64,000 bases of DNA from Mucilaginibacter gracilis (GCF_003633615.1 NZ_RBKU01000001.1:3224001-3288000), one strand, 5' to 3'. Shown: positions 41,452 through 49,753, numbered from the stretch's first letter. Notes: a model not told the origin generated them from the letters alone. Numbers and translations are program-made.

Positions 41452-42378
41452 TTACTGTGCCAATCCCGCCATTACACCCTCTTTTAAGGAGTAAGTGCTC
41501 ATGCTTACCTGCTTAATATCCAGTTTTTGCATTACGTAGCGGGTTATTATGGATGCCGCCACTATCATATCAACCCTTAGTGAGATGATGCCCTTCATGG
41601 CCTGGCGTTGTTTGTTTGATGACGCGATGAGTACATCGGTTATGCGTACCAAATGGTCGATATCAAAATTATAGGTTTTAATATCTTTTACATCAAAAGC
41701 TGGCTGTGTTTCCAGTTCAATAACTTCGGCGAAGGTTTCAAATGCGCCTGCCGAACCAATTAGTTTATTAACGGTAATGCCTTGGGCGGCCTCAAATAAT
41801 GGTTGGAGGCTTTCGCCGAGGTAGTTGTGTAATGCAGTTATTGATTGGTGCGGAATTGGGTCGACCTGATGGAACCGTTCAATCAGCCGGGCGGCACCAA
41901 TTTCAAAGCTTTGTTTCCATAGCATGGTGTTATTGGTGCAAATAATAAACTCTACACTGCCGCCGCCAATATCCATAATAAGAGCTTTATCATCAGTTAA
42001 AGCACCCGATGCTTTAACGCCCTGATAGATATAAGTTGCCTCTTGTAAGCCATCAATAATCTCAATTTCGATACCCGTTTGCTCTTTTACGTTATCAATA
42101 AACGCCTGCCCGTTTTTTGCGCTACGTAATGCCGATGTGGCAATAGCTTTTACCCGTTGTATATTATATTGTTTTATTTGCAAGCTAAAGCGGTGCATGG
42201 TAGCTAAACCGCGGTCGAAAGCGTTTTGCTGTATAAAGCCCTTATTTATACCACCTTCGCCCAGTTTAACGGGTTCATGGTCGCGGGCAATTTGGGTAAA
42301 ATGGCCATCTGTAACACGCGCAATCATTAAATGAAAAGTGTTGGTACCGAGGTCCATTACAGCAAAGCAATCGTTCAT
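41452..42378 (-). CDS. ppx: Ppx/GppA-type exopolyphosphatase
   Basis: 308 residues with the ASKHA phosphatase fold: D-L-G-T-N-T-F-H-L at the N-terminus, T-S-A-L-R-S-A-K-N, and D-I-G-G-G-S-V-E-F near residue 140. It cleaves polyphosphate or pppGpp; the short form lacking the C-terminal HD domain is common in Bacteroidota, so specificity is open. It is transcribed after the dnaJ terminator, as a separate unit. Confidence 0.88.
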   Translation of the reverse strand: MNDCFAVMDLGTNTFHLMIARVTDGHFTQIARDHEPVKLGEGGINKGFIQQNAFDRGLATMHRFSLQIKQYNIQRVKAIATSALRSAKNGQAFIDNVKEQTGIEIEIIDGLQEATYIYQGVKASGALTDDKALIMDIGGGSVEFIICTNNTMLWKQSFEIGAARLIERFHQVDPIPHQSITALHNYLGESLQPLFEAAQGITVNKLIGSAGAFETFAEVIELETQPAFDVKDIKTYNFDIDHLVRITDVLIASSNKQRQAMKGIISLRVDMIVAASIITRYVMQKLDIKQVSMSTYSLKEGVMAGLAQ

Positions 42379-42484
42379 TTTTTAGTTTTATAAGTTAGGG
42401 TGCTTGTACAAAATGTATGTTTTACCGCATTGTTTTAACGAATATAGTTTTCTTTTGTTTTTGTGCCGATGTAAAGAAATCTAC

Positions 42485-42522
42485 ATAAAAAACGCCCAAA
42501 ACATAACAGCTCTGGGCGTTTA
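42485..42522 (-). terminator. Terminator of grpE-dnaJ unit
   Basis: AAACGCCCA (42490-42498) pairs with TGGGCGTTT (42513-42521). On the minus strand a run of T residues follows (complement of 42487-42490 and beyond). It lies 50 bp past the dnaJ stop codon. Confidence 0.75.
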
Positions 42523-42569
42523 AAAAAGTCTAACTTCTTGACTCTTGTATCTTGCTTCTTATTTAAACC

Positions 42570-43736
42570 TTACTCAAAATACTCCTTCATCCGTTCGAAA
42601 AAGCTTTTTTCGTGCTTGCCGGGGTTGGGTTTAAAGTTGGGCGAGTTTTGTAGTTTTTCTAACAGTTCGCGTTCTTCGCGGCTTAGGGCCTTCGGTGTCC
42701 AAACGTTAATGTGTACTAACTGGTCGCCACGTTGGTAAGAGTTAACTTCGGGAACACCTTTATTTTTTAGGCGAAGTATACGGCCGCCTTGTGTACCAGG
42801 TTCAATTTTAATTTTGGCCTTACCGTCAATGGTGGGTACCTCAACGCTTGTACCCAGGGCAGCATCGGTAAAGCTGATATGCAAATCGTATACCACATTA
42901 TTACCGTCGCGTTTTAGGGCTTCGTGTTCAATTTCCTCTATCAGGATAATCAAATCGCCGGGTACGCCACCACGTGGTGCAGCATTGCCTTTACCAGCCA
43001 TGCTTAATTGCATACCATCGCTTACGCCTGCCGGTATGTTAATGGTAATAGTTTCTTCGCCGCGTACAATACCATCGCCATGGCAAACTGTACATTTTGA
43101 GGTAATTACACTGCCTTCGCCGTTACAGGTAGGGCATGTGCTTGTAGTTTGCATTTGGCCCAAAATGGTATTGGTAACCCTGCGCACTGCTCCCTGGCCA
43201 CCACAGGTTTTACAGGTTTGGAAAGATGATTTATCCTTAGCGCCAGTACCATCACAAGTATTACATAAAACCTGTTTGTTAACCTTTATTTTTTTCTCGG
43301 CACCGTTAGCTATTTCTTCGAGTGTTAAGCGCACTTTAATACGCAGGTTGCTGCCTTTGGTAACGCGCCTTCCGCCGCGGCTCTGGCCACCACCGCCACC
43401 ACCAAAAAAGCCTTCGAACGGGCTGCCGCCGCCAAATATATCGCCAAACTGGCTGAATATGTCGTTCATATCCATGCCACCGCCGCCGTAACCGCCACCA
43501 CTGGCCGAACTTGCATTGGCCGCATGGCCATACTGATCGTAACGCTGACGTTTTTCGGCATTGCTTAATACTTCATAAGCTTCGGCAGCTTCTTTAAAGC
43601 TTTCTTCCGATTCCTTATCGCCCGGGTTTTTATCCGGGTGATATTTAATAGCCATTTTGCGGTAGCCTTTTTTTATTTCGTCCGCAGTTGCACCTTTGGC
43701 TACGCCCAGTATGTCGTAGTAATCTCTCTTTGCCAT
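42570..43736 (-). CDS. dnaJ: Molecular chaperone DnaJ
   Basis: 388 residues, full type A Hsp40: J domain with H-P-D at about residue 33, Gly-rich segment about 77-120, and four zinc-binding repeats [32 protein letters not shown], followed by the C-terminal substrate domains. It stimulates the ATPase of DnaK and delivers unfolded clients. grpE lies upstream on the same strand, with a 177-bp spacer that holds a repeat. Confidence 0.96.
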   Translation of the reverse strand: MAKRDYYDILGVAKGATADEIKKGYRKMAIKYHPDKNPGDKESEESFKEAAEAYEVLSNAEKRQRYDQYGHAANASSASGGGYGGGGMDMNDIFSQFGDIFGGGSPFEGFFGGGGGGQSRGGRRVTKGSNLRIKVRLTLEEIANGAEKKIKVNKQVLCNTCDGTGAKDKSSFQTCKTCGGQGAVRRVTNTILGQMQTTSTCPTCNGEGSVITSKCTVCHGDGIVRGEETITINIPAGVSDGMQLSMAGKGNAAPRGGVPGDLIILIEEIEHEALKRDGNNVVYDLHISFTDAALGTSVEVPTIDGKAKIKIEPGTQGGRILRLKNKGVPEVNSYQRGDQLVHINVWTPKALSREERELLEKLQNSPNFKPNPGKHEKSFFERMKEYFE

Positions 43737-43747
43737 GTTTTTTAATG

Positions 43748-43898
43748 ATTGAGGGATTGAATGACGGAAGGATTGAATGATTTAAGTAGCGACCCTATCA
43801 TTCAATCCTCCAATCACGATACCCTTATATTTTTAGCTAATCAAAACATTGAAAAATTAAACTCCCCGAAAAATCATTCAGTCATTCAATCCCTCAAT
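43748..43898. repeat. 18-bp perfect inverted repeat in the grpE-dnaJ spacer
   Basis: ATTGAGGGATTGAATGAC (43748-43765) is exactly complementary to 43881-43898, and further ATTGAATGA words lie beside both arms. The pair spans most of the spacer, so the grpE-dnaJ transcript would carry a large stem-loop between the two coding parts. Confidence 0.8.
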
Positions 43899-43913
43899 CC
43901 TTCGATCATTATA

Positions 43914-44504
43914 TTATGCTCCTACTACTACCTTAGCAAAGCGGATAACTTTGTCGTTTAGATAATAACCTTTTTCCAATTCGTCAACAACTTTGCCTTT
44001 CAGTTCATCACCGGCGGGGATGCTGGTAATACCTTCGTGCAGGTCGCCATCAAATGGCTGGCCTTTGGCTTCCATTGGCTTTAAGCCTTTGCTGGTTAAA
44101 ATATGTTTCAGTTTATTTTGAACTAATGCAACACCTTCTTTAACGGGTACAACATCGGTAGCGGTTTCCATAGCTTTTAAGGCGCGGTCAAAATCATCAA
44201 GCACGGGTAGCATTGCTGCAATAACTTCTTTACCGGCAGTTTGCAAAAGCTCAACACGCTCTTTGCTGGTGCGGCGCCTAAAGTTGTCAAATTCGGCAAA
44301 CAGGCGCAGATATTTGTCATTGGCCTGTGCCAATTCGTCTTTCAATTTATCTTCGGCGCTTATTTCGTCCAATATTTGTTGTTCCATTTCGCTGGCAATA
44401 GTAGCGTCGCCTGCGTTTTGCGATTCATTTGATTGCTCGTTCGCATCCACAGAAGTTTCCTGGTCTTCCATCTTTTTTTTCTTTAACATGTCGTTAAACT
44501 TCAT
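43914..44504 (-). CDS. grpE: Nucleotide exchange factor GrpE
   Basis: 196 residues from the ATG at 44504. Acidic, disordered first 50 residues, a long helix with Y-L-R-L-F-A-E-F-D-N-F-R-R-R-T-S-K-E-R, and a beta domain with H-E-G-I-T-S-I-P-A. It releases ADP from DnaK. It is coupled with dnaJ. A candidate sigma-54-type promoter sits directly upstream, at 44520-44535, which rules out the TTG start at 44519. Confidence 0.93.
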   Translation of the reverse strand: MKFNDMLKKKKMEDQETSVDANEQSNESQNAGDATIASEMEQQILDEISAEDKLKDELAQANDKYLRLFAEFDNFRRRTSKERVELLQTAGKEVIAAMLPVLDDFDRALKAMETATDVVPVKEGVALVQNKLKHILTSKGLKPMEAKGQPFDGDLHEGITSIPAGDELKGKVVDELEKGYYLNDKVIRFAKVVVGA

Positions 44505-44519
44505 AATTATATCGGGCAA

Positions 44520-44535
44520 AACAAGTATCTTGCCA
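44520..44535 (-). promoter_or_regulatory. Candidate sigma-54-type -24/-12 promoter of grpE
   Basis: On the minus strand TGGCAAGATACTTGTT resembles TGGCACGNNNNTTGCW: the -24 GG and the TTG of the -12 box have the right spacing, but the -12 C is T and one -24 base differs. The implied start of transcription is just before the ATG. Further TGGCAG words lie 100 bp upstream (44609-44638). Confidence 0.35.
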
Positions 44536-44680
44536 TTGCATAAATCGCGACAAGCTGACAGCGATTATTGAAAATTGCTGTATCAGTGGCAGTTTTTTAT
44601 TGGTACTTGTGGCAGTTTAAGGTAGCGTTGGCAGTTGCACACCAACACAATTGCCAAACACCAAGCGGGGATGCCTTAGC

Positions 44681-45364
44681 TTAAACCATGCTTGCATCCT
44701 CAAGCACTTTTCCGTTTTCGCATTTAACGATGCGCGATGGAAACTGGCGGATGATATGATAATCGTGCGTGGCAACCAAAACGGCGGTACCGTTAAGGCT
44801 AATCTCTTTGAGCAGCATAATCAAGTCTTCGGATGTTTCGGGGTCGAGGTTGCCGGTTGGTTCATCGGCCAAAATAATTTCGGGGTCGTTTATTAAGGCG
44901 CGGGCAACTACAACACGCTGCTGCTCACCGCCCGAAAGTTCGTGCGGCATTTTATTTACTTTGGAGCGGAGGCCAACTTTTTCCAACACATCGCGGGTGC
45001 GCTCGTCAATTAATTTTTTATCAACCCAGCCGGTGGCCTTCATCACAAATTGCAGGTTTTGGGCCACGGTACGATCAGTTAATAACTGGAAATCCTGGAA
45101 AACGATGCCCAGTTTGCGGCGCAAAAAAGGAATTTCCTTATCTGGAAGTTTGGTTAGGTCGTACCCGCAAGCGTGCCCTTCGCCGGTGTTAATTAATAAA
45201 TCGCCATAAATAACTTTAAGCAAGCTGCTCTTTCCCGATCCGGTTTGACCGATGAGCCAAACAAAATCACCTTTATCGATATGCAGGTTTACATTTTGCA
45301 ATACCAAATGCTTTTGCTGAAAAATATCAACGCCGCTAAGCTTAATAATCGAGTTACCTATCAT
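44681..45364 (-). CDS. ftsE: Cell-division-type ABC ATPase FtsE
   Basis: 227 residues, single ABC cassette: Walker [18 protein letters not shown]-loop, signature L-S-G-G-E-Q-Q-R-V, Walker [13 protein letters not shown] and switch H. The Y-G after Walker A and the F-Q-D-F-Q-L-L segment fit FtsE, which with FtsX controls peptidoglycan hydrolases at the septum. FtsX is not adjacent, so LolD-like alternatives remain possible. It is 4 bp after a small gene on the same strand. Confidence 0.85.
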   Translation of the reverse strand: MIGNSIIKLSGVDIFQQKHLVLQNVNLHIDKGDFVWLIGQTGSGKSSLLKVIYGDLLINTGEGHACGYDLTKLPDKEIPFLRRKLGIVFQDFQLLTDRTVAQNLQFVMKATGWVDKKLIDERTRDVLEKVGLRSKVNKMPHELSGGEQQRVVVARALINDPEIILADEPTGNLDPETSEDLIMLLKEISLNGTAVLVATHDYHIIRQFPSRIVKCENGKVLEDASMV

Positions 45365-45368
45365 TTAT

Positions 45369-45572
45369 TTAGATCTCCAATTTTAATATCTGCCCAAAAG
45401 GCAAATCTTTTACAATATTCATTATATAGTCGGCCTTATCAGCTAACCCGATCTTATCCAGTGTTTTATCGGGTCTATCTACCCGGAAATACGCCAGTAA
45501 AGTAAATTTTTCGTCGCGTAGTTGTACATAATCGGGTATTTTGGCAACGCCTTTTACTTTGATAACATACAT
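45369..45572 (-). CDS. Small conserved-looking protein, 67 aa
   Basis: A compact beta-alpha-beta protein without signal peptide: Y-V-I-K-V-K-G-V-A, then L-R-D-E-K-F-T-L-L-A-Y-F-R-V-D-R-P, and a C-terminal helix ending P-F-G-Q-I-L-K-L-E-I. Not recognised. The 4-bp gap to ftsE implies cotranscription. Confidence 0.65.
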   Translation of the reverse strand: MYVIKVKGVAKIPDYVQLRDEKFTLLAYFRVDRPDKTLDKIGLADKADYIMNIVKDLPFGQILKLEI

Positions 45573-45606
45573 AAATGTAAAGGTAACAATAGCTGTGTTA
45601 TTTAGG

Positions 45607-45806
45607 ATCAGAATTTATAGAATTTAAGAATTAACAGGATGGTTTGTCTGAAGTATGATTTTTAGGAATTAACAGAATTTTTATCAGAATCAGAATTTAT
45701 AGAATTTAAGAATTAACAAGATGGTTATCTGAAGCGGCATTCTCTGAACAGACAATCAACGGTAACAATTCTGTTAATTCTTAAATTCTAAAATTCTGAT
45801 TCTGAC
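45607..45806. repeat. AT-rich repeat cluster (AGAATTTAAGAATTAAC type)
   Basis: A unit of about 46 bp beginning ATCAGAATTTATAG occurs directly at 45607-45653 and 45689-45734, and a shortened inverted copy lies at 45767-45806 (AATTCTGTTAATTCTTAAAT...). The second and third copies can pair into a long hairpin. The whole 254-bp gap between the acyl-CoA reductase and the small gene consists of this cluster. Confidence 0.85.
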
Positions 45807-45826
45807 AATCAACGAAATCACACCAA

Positions 45827-46921
45827 TCATTTTAAATCAGCGGTCAAAAACTTCATCGTATCAACACCGTCGGCATAATCCCAAAGGGCTGGTTGCTGGC
45901 TCTTGCCAAAATTGACTACCTGGTTGTTAACTTTAACGGGAGTTGTGGTTACAATGCATTGTATATCGTTGGTTAATTCGGTTAAACGGTTTTCGGGAGA
46001 GGCTATATCATTATAATATTCAAAATATAAAACGGCAAGGGGCGAGGCTAACCGCGCGTCTTCCTTAACCAATAAAAAACCGTTATCGAGGTGTTTATCT
46101 CCGTTAACGAGGTATATGGATTTATTGTAATCGTAATTGTTGTTGTATTTGTGATGGTTTATGATGGGCTGATGCGGTTCGATGGCTTCAAAAAATGGTG
46201 TGAAATTGTAACCGGCAGGTACCAATAGTTTGCTCACATTGCGGCAGCCGAGTCCAAAAAAGTCGAAAATATCGTGGCCTAATAAAAATAGCTGTTCTTT
46301 GGTTTCGTTGCCTGTGAGCAGGGCCACGCTATTGCGGTTTTTGCGGATGATGTTTGGAACTTTGCCAAAATAATAATCAAAGTAACGCGATGTATTATTG
46401 CTTCCGGTAGCTATAACGGCATCAAAGCCGGCAAGGCGGTCAACAAAATCAAACTTATCTGCAAACTCAGGGGCTATTTCAACTAACTGGCCCAAAACGT
46501 ATTTAAGCAGCCGCGCATCGTTTGATGATGCCTTTATCATGGCGTAATTGCCTGATGCCAGTACACAAAGTGCATCGTGAAAACCAACTAAAGGGATATT
46601 GCCGGCAAGGATTAAACCTATTTTAACCCCCTCTAAATCTCCCCCGGAAGGGGAGACTTTTTGATCGTTATCTGACTCCTGACTTCCGGCTTCCGGCTTC
46701 CGGCTTCCGACTTCCCATCCCTCAAACCATTTGCTTAAATCGGCTTTGTTAAGCATGCCACCAACGGCTTTTACGGCATTGGCAACGCTTAACGGGGTAA
46801 ACCAGGCGTTATAATGCTGCTCGCTTAAAATAAGCTGTTGTAAGGTATCATCGGGATTGCTTAAACGGTGGCCCAGTTGGGCAAAGGTATCTGTTAAATA
46901 TTGTGGTGTTGCTTGTGACAT
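45827..46921 (-). CDS. Acyl-CoA reductase (LuxC-like) with in-frame repeat insertion
   Basis: 364 residues of the aldehyde-dehydrogenase fold. Catalytic Cys is in G-L-G-C-R-N-V-S-K; I-L-A-G-N-I-P-L-V-G-F-H-D and I-A-T-G-S-N-N-T-S-R-Y-F are family motifs. It should reduce acyl-CoA to aldehyde. Residues about 71-99 are out of character: Gly/Ser/Glu/Pro-rich, encoded by two repeat elements of the intergenic kind (46626-46715). The frame is preserved across them. It is divergent from the ferredoxin gene at 47029, a pairing that suggests an electron donor partnership. Confidence 0.85.
   Translation of the reverse strand: MSQATPQYLTDTFAQLGHRLSNPDDTLQQLILSEQHYNAWFTPLSVANAVKAVGGMLNKADLSKWFEGWEVGSRKPEAGSQESDNDQKVSPSGGDLEGVKIGLILAGNIPLVGFHDALCVLASGNYAMIKASSNDARLLKYVLGQLVEIAPEFADKFDFVDRLAGFDAVIATGSNNTSRYFDYYFGKVPNIIRKNRNSVALLTGNETKEQLFLLGHDIFDFFGLGCRNVSKLLVPAGYNFTPFFEAIEPHQPIINHHKYNNNYDYNKSIYLVNGDKHLDNGFLLVKEDARLASPLAVLYFEYYNDIASPENRLTELTNDIQCIVTTTPVKVNNQVVNFGKSQQPALWDYADGVDTMKFLTADLK
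46626..46715. repeat. Two repeat elements inside the acyl-CoA reductase gene
   Basis: Element A (about 46626-46660) contains the palindromic words TCTCCCC and GGGGAGA of the 'CTAAATCTCCCC' repeat often found between genes in Bacteroidota. Element B (about 46672-46715) is a run of CTTCCGG/CTTCCGA heptamers. Both are translated, as K-V-S-P-S-G-G-D-L-E-G-V and V-G-S-R-K-P-E-A-G-S-Q-E-S. Confidence 0.8.
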
Positions 46922-46961
46922 ATTAATGGCATTGAGTGAAACTCTAAAACGGAAATTTTGT

Positions 46962-46969
46962 TATATTTG
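46962..46969 (+). promoter_or_regulatory. -7 box (TATATTTG) upstream of ferredoxin gene
   Basis: TAnnTTTG match about 60 nt before the ATG at 47029, in the 107-bp divergent region. Confidence 0.5.
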
Positions 46970-47028
46970 CAGCAATAAAGCCGCAGGGCAAAGTTAATTT
47001 TTTAGCATATATATTTTTTTATAAAACA

Positions 47029-47382
47029 ATGGCAATTAAAATCACTGACGAATGCATCAATTGCGGAGCTTGTGAGCCGGAATGCCCTAATAACGCTATT
47101 TACGATGCCGGCGCTGCGTGGCGTTTCTCGGATGGTACTGGTTTAAAGGGAATTATAGATTTTGGTGATGGCAATACGTTAAACGCCGAAGAAACACAAG
47201 CGGCTTTAAATGATGAAGTTTATTACATAGTACCCGATAAATGTACCGAGTGTGTGGGCTTTCATGACGAGCCTCAATGCGCTGCCGTTTGCCCGGTTGA
47301 TTGCTGTGTAGACGACGAAGACATACGCGAAAGCAAAGAAGAGTTGCTGGCCAAAAAAGAATGGCTGCACATGGAAGGTTAA
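47029..47382 (+). CDS. Dicluster 4Fe-4S ferredoxin
   Basis: 117 residues. First cluster ligands C-I-N-C-G-A-C-E-P-E-C-P; second C-T-E-C-V-G-F-H-D-E-P-Q-C-A-A-V-C-P, with an extra C-C pair after. The enlarged second loop is the YfhL/Allochromatium type of ferredoxin with unusually low potential clusters. Divergent from the acyl-CoA reductase, likely its redox partner (inference). It ends in a strong terminator. Confidence 0.93.
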   Translation: MAIKITDECINCGACEPECPNNAIYDAGAAWRFSDGTGLKGIIDFGDGNTLNAEETQAALNDEVYYIVPDKCTECVGFHDEPQCAAVCPVDCCVDDEDIRESKEELLAKKEWLHMEG

Positions 47383-47409
47383 TATTTGAAAACTGAAAAC
47401 AATTATATT

Positions 47410-47442
47410 AAAGGAACGCATGAATAATGTGTTCCTTTTTTT
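47410..47442 (+). terminator. Intrinsic terminator after ferredoxin gene
   Basis: AAAGGAAC (47410-47417) pairs with GTTCCTTT (47431-47438) and runs into seven T residues. It ends only 9 bp before the ATG of the next gene, which must therefore have a promoter inside it or be read through. Confidence 0.85.
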
Positions 47443-47451
47443 ATATTACCT

Positions 47452-48210
47452 ATGGAATACGGTATTTGTAATTTAGCGATAGTACCTCTGCGTGCCGACG
47501 CCGCTCACCGCAGCGAAATGGTATCGCAACTGTTATTTGGCGAAACCTTTGAGATAGTTGAACACCGCGACGATTGGGTACGTGTTATGACCAGTTTTGA
47601 TGGTTACGAAGGCTGGCTTAGTAAATTGCAATATGCTGCTGTAACTGCCGATGATGTATCGCAGCTATCTTCTGTTCCTGCTATTACTACGCGCGCGATA
47701 ATTACAGCCGCCCGTAAAGAAGACGACAACACTATGCTATACCTGCCTTTTGGCAGCACCTTGCCGTTTTATAACGGTGCCGATTGCCGCCTTGCAGGTA
47801 GCAATTATAATGTTGAAACGTCGGGCAACCTTGATGCTCTAATAGAAACAGCTTATTCTTTTTTAAATACACCATATTTGTGGGGAGGCCGAAGCCATTT
47901 CGGTATTGATTGCTCGGGATATGTGCAGGCCGTTTTACGCACCCAACGTGTAGTTTTAAAACGCGATGCAAGCCTGCAGGCAGCCCAGGGTACTCTGGTT
48001 GATTTTTTACAAGGTGCCCGCTTAGGCGACCTGGCTTTTTTTGACAATGCCGAGGGCCACATTATCCATGTGGGTATTATGCTTGATAATCAAAGCATCA
48101 TCCATGCATCGGGCAGGGTGAAAATTGATAAAATTGACGACCAGGGTATATATTCTGTGGAGCAGAAAAAGTATACCCATAAGTTGAGAATAATTAAACG
48201 ATTTATTTGA
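47452..48210 (+). CDS. NlpC/P60 cysteine peptidase with SH3-like domains
   Basis: 252 residues. N-terminal SH3-type region(s) with R-S-E-M-V-S-Q-L-L-F-G-E and G-Y-E-G-W, then the C40 peptidase domain: T-P-Y-L-W-G-G-R-S-H-F-G-I-D-C-S-G-Y with the catalytic Cys, H-I-I-H-V-G-I-M-L with the first His, and I-H-A-S-G with the second. It cleaves gamma-D-glutamyl-diamino acid links in peptidoglycan peptides. No signal peptide is present, so it probably acts on imported or recycled muropeptides in the cytosol. Confidence 0.9.
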   Translation: MEYGICNLAIVPLRADAAHRSEMVSQLLFGETFEIVEHRDDWVRVMTSFDGYEGWLSKLQYAAVTADDVSQLSSVPAITTRAIITAARKEDDNTMLYLPFGSTLPFYNGADCRLAGSNYNVETSGNLDALIETAYSFLNTPYLWGGRSHFGIDCSGYVQAVLRTQRVVLKRDASLQAAQGTLVDFLQGARLGDLAFFDNAEGHIIHVGIMLDNQSIIHASGRVKIDKIDDQGIYSVEQKKYTHKLRIIKRFI

Positions 48211-48480
48211 CCGCTGATTTTAGATTGATTTTTTTGATTACGTTGATTTTTGTGATTTAAACTTTACGGAGTGCCTTTATGGTTGCACCGTTGGATTGTG
48301 ATTTTTTTGATGAAGCTGATTCGATTTATCAGGTGTTCACTTTATTTGACCGCTGATTTTACATTGATTTTTTTGATTACGTTGATTTTTGTGATTTAAA
48401 CTTTACGGAGTGCTTTTATGCTTGCACAGTTGATTGTGATTTTTGATGAAGCTGATTTGATTTATCAGGTGTTCACTTTA
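48202..48480. repeat. Tandem duplication of a 139-bp intergenic unit
   Basis: Copy 1 (48202-48340) and copy 2 (48341-about 48480) are highly alike, sharing TTGACCGCTGATTTTA, then TTGATTACGTTGATTTTTG and CTTTACGGAGTGC. Copy 1 begins in the final codons of the peptidase gene. Inverted relatives (AATCAGCGAAATCA...AATCAACGG) follow at 48484-48521 and 48651-48686, so large hairpins are possible. Confidence 0.85.
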
Positions 48481-48686
48481 TTCAATCAGCGAAATCATGA
48501 AAATCATTAAAAATCAACGGTAAAAAAAATACCGGCCTGCTTTAAGCAAACCGGTATTCATTCAATTTATAGTAAAACAATATATTGTTCACCGTTGATT
48601 GTTATGATTACGTTGATTGGGTTTTTGTATCTGATTGGTTTTAAGTAATCAGCGAAATCAGAAAAATCATTTAAAAATCAACGGTC
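48481..48686. other. Intergenic remainder with inverted GATT-type repeats
   Basis: Besides the terminator it holds two AATCAGCGAAATCA...AATCAACGG segments, complementary to the 48202-48480 units. No gene seen. Confidence 0.55.
48521..48558 (-). terminator. Terminator of the purB-nfu unit
   Basis: AATACCGG (48528-48535) pairs with CCGGTATT (48551-48558); the inner part GCTTTAAGC is also self-complementary. On the minus strand the stem is followed by seven T residues (complement of 48522-48529). It lies 129 bp past the nfu stop. Confidence 0.8.
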
Positions 48687-49235
48687 TTACATAGCTTCGG
48701 ATACCACTTCGGTAACTTCGGGAACCATGCGTTTTAATAAGTTTTCGATGCCCGATTTTAGTGTGATGGTTGATGATGGGCAACCACTGCACGAGCCGCG
48801 AAGCTCAACAGTTACCACACCTTCGTTAAACGATTTATAGGTTATCGCACCACCGTCCTGCTCAACAGCCGGGCGAACGTAATCCTGTAATATTTGCTGT
48901 ATCTTAATTTCGGCATCGGTACCTTCAAAGGCAACTTCTTCCTGCTCTTTAAGTTGTACTGCCAGTTCGCTTTCTACGGCGCCTTTAACAAACTCTTTTA
49001 ATATTGGTTCAAGGTCGGTCCATTCGCTGCCTTCGGTTTTGGTTACGGTAACAAAATTACTCGCAAAAAACACACCGTTAACAAACGAAAACTTAAACAA
49101 CTCTTTAGCAAAAGGCGATTTCTCGGCACTCTCTTTGGTAGCATAATCCACACTTCCGTTAATCAGCAACTTATTCACAATAAATTTCATTGTGGCCGGG
49201 TTGGGCGTAGATTCGGTATATACGTTAATATTCAT
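48687..49235 (-). CDS. NfuA-type Fe-S scaffold protein
   Basis: 182 residues: an N-terminal Nfu_N domain (E-S-T-P-N-P-A-T-M-K-F-I) and a C-terminal NifU domain with V-R-P-A-V-E-Q-D-G-G-A-I and the cluster-binding C-S-G-C-P-S-S. It carries 4Fe-4S clusters to apoproteins. A Bacteroidota-typical two-domain Nfu. It is last in a leftward run after purB and a SMI1-like gene. Confidence 0.92.
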   Translation of the reverse strand: MNINVYTESTPNPATMKFIVNKLLINGSVDYATKESAEKSPFAKELFKFSFVNGVFFASNFVTVTKTEGSEWTDLEPILKEFVKGAVESELAVQLKEQEEVAFEGTDAEIKIQQILQDYVRPAVEQDGGAITYKSFNEGVVTVELRGSCSGCPSSTITLKSGIENLLKRMVPEVTEVVSEAM

Positions 49236-49333
49236 GACCTTTTGATTCTAAAATTACCCTACAAAATTAATCAGCTTTTTATGGTTTCAAGTACTTGTAT
49301 AATAGTATGACCTGTAAATGACTGAGGACATTT

Positions 49334-49753
49334 CTAATTAAACCATTCTATTTCTTTATCTAAACGTTTAAGCATATCAGTAAATGATGTGCCGATTTCA
49401 ATCTGATCGTCAATGTTCTGGATGTATTGCGCTATAACTACTTTATAGTTGTTTAGTTCCCAAAACTTGATACCTATAGCTTCGCTTGCTCCATTATTTC
49501 CTATCTGTACAGTATAGGTATACCATTCATCAAGCGTACCTGGTTTATTCATTTCAAATAAATCATCAATACTATACAATACAACGTATTGTTTGCCAAT
49601 GCTATCGTCAAATGGTTTGTAATTATTCAGGTAGTATTTATAATCTTCCGGAAGGTGAAAACCAATCAAACTTTCAATTTCCTGAAAATCATTATCTACC
49701 TGGGGTTGTTTAACAAAGCCAAATTTATCCAATAAATATTTAAGCTCTTCCAT
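49334..49753 (-). CDS. SMI1/KNR4 family protein
   Basis: 139 residues. Signature parts: I-E-S-L-I-G-F-H-L-P-E-D-Y-K-Y-Y-L-N-N-Y near residue 26, then Y-S-I-D-D-L-F-E-M-N, and a late T-S-F-T-D-M-L-K-R-L. The superfamily includes immunity proteins of contact-dependent toxins, but single copies without a toxin are common. No toxin gene is nearby. It starts 10 bp after purB and is probably cotranscribed. Confidence 0.85.
   Translation of the reverse strand: MEELKYLLDKFGFVKQPQVDNDFQEIESLIGFHLPEDYKYYLNNYKPFDDSIGKQYVVLYSIDDLFEMNKPGTLDEWYTYTVQIGNNGASEAIGIKFWELNNYKVVIAQYIQNIDDQIEIGTSFTDMLKRLDKEIEWFN

Noticed and set aside
42814..43491. A 225-codon frame opposite dnaJ
   Set aside because: Pro/Ser/Leu-rich reverse complement of the dnaJ Gly-rich and zinc regions; a shadow of a strong gene.
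49334..49753. SMI1/KNR4 gene as immunity part of a toxin system
   Set aside because: No polymorphic toxin, Rhs or contact-inhibition gene is nearby; it follows purB as a simple downstream gene.
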